Part shown: positions 59,963-59,967 of the stretch, piece after piece
Position numbering within the stretch: the first letter of the stretch is position 1
How the letters are laid out: every line of letters starts with the position of its first letter
Assembly: GCF_019904155.1 (NCBI RefSeq)
Contig: NZ_JAHCMB010000037.1
Coordinates: 1 to 59,967, forward strand
From: Paenibacillus sinensis
Lineage (GTDB): Bacteria > Bacillota > Bacilli > Paenibacillales > Paenibacillaceae
Length of the DNA: 59,967 nucleotides
Reading direction: 5' to 3'
Notes under the pieces: generated by a model
Told to the model about the DNA's origin: nothing
The model's input: only the letters and a program-made list of their open reading frames with translations
Database searches by the model: none
Position numbers and translations under genes: made by a program

Positions 59963-59967
59963 CAAAT

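Overview
The window is a stretch of chromosome from a Gram-positive, moderately GC-rich member of the Bacillales. Gene order (rrn - ctsR-mcsA-mcsB-clpC - radA-disA - ispD-ispF - gltX-cysES-mrnC-rlmB-yacP-sigH - rpmG-secE-nusG - rplKAJL - rpoBC - str, S10, spc and alpha clusters - truA-rplM-rpsI), strong AGGAGG ribosome binding sites, frequent GTG/TTG starts, a CtsR operator and a cysteine T-box all fit Paenibacillus or a close relative. The species cannot be named from the sequence.

Layout. 1-370: 3' tip of a 23S rRNA gene, spacer, 5S rRNA and terminator. 453-1625: an Eis-like GNAT acetyltransferase. 1743-6847: the CtsR-controlled protein quality-control operon (ctsR, mcsA, mcsB, clpC), ending in a strong terminator. 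6983-12340: radA, disA (c-di-AMP synthesis), pssA, a small reverse-strand gene of unknown function and the PIN/TRAM protein YacL. 12487-20351: isoprenoid genes ispD/ispF, gltX, a T-box-controlled cysE-cysS pair, mrnC, rlmB, rae1 and sigH. 20517-25047: rpmG, secE, nusG, L11/L1/L10/L12 with an L10 leader, and a methyltransferase. 25058-32910: rpoB-rpoC. 32922-37823: ybxF, rpsL, rpsG, fusA, tuf. 38039-39388: a soluble globin-coupled chemotaxis transducer with its own sigma-D-type promoter, placed between the str and S10 clusters. 39449-54966: the continuous S10-spc-alpha ribosomal supercluster with secY, adk, map, infA and rpoA. 55397-57241: truA, rplM, rpsI. 57319-59967: the left end of an integrated mobile element (integrase, ImmA-type metallopeptidase, Xre repressor) next to the 3' end of rpsI.

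How the genes work together. Most of the window is the core transcription and translation machinery, with regulators that match protein synthesis to supply: CtsR/McsAB/ClpC for protein quality control, the tRNA-Cys T-box for cysteine supply, and the L10 and L13 leaders for ribosomal protein autoregulation. DisA and RadA link genome integrity to c-di-AMP signalling.

The most interesting unexplained signal is a structured sequence that occurs three times, directly upstream of clpC, pssA and yacL. It has two hairpins whose pairing is kept by compensatory changes around a near-invariant core. A second, smaller structured motif occurs in the 23S-5S spacer and again between rplN and rplX. The integrated element carries a LexA-like box in front of the metallopeptidase gene, which suggests control by the SOS response.
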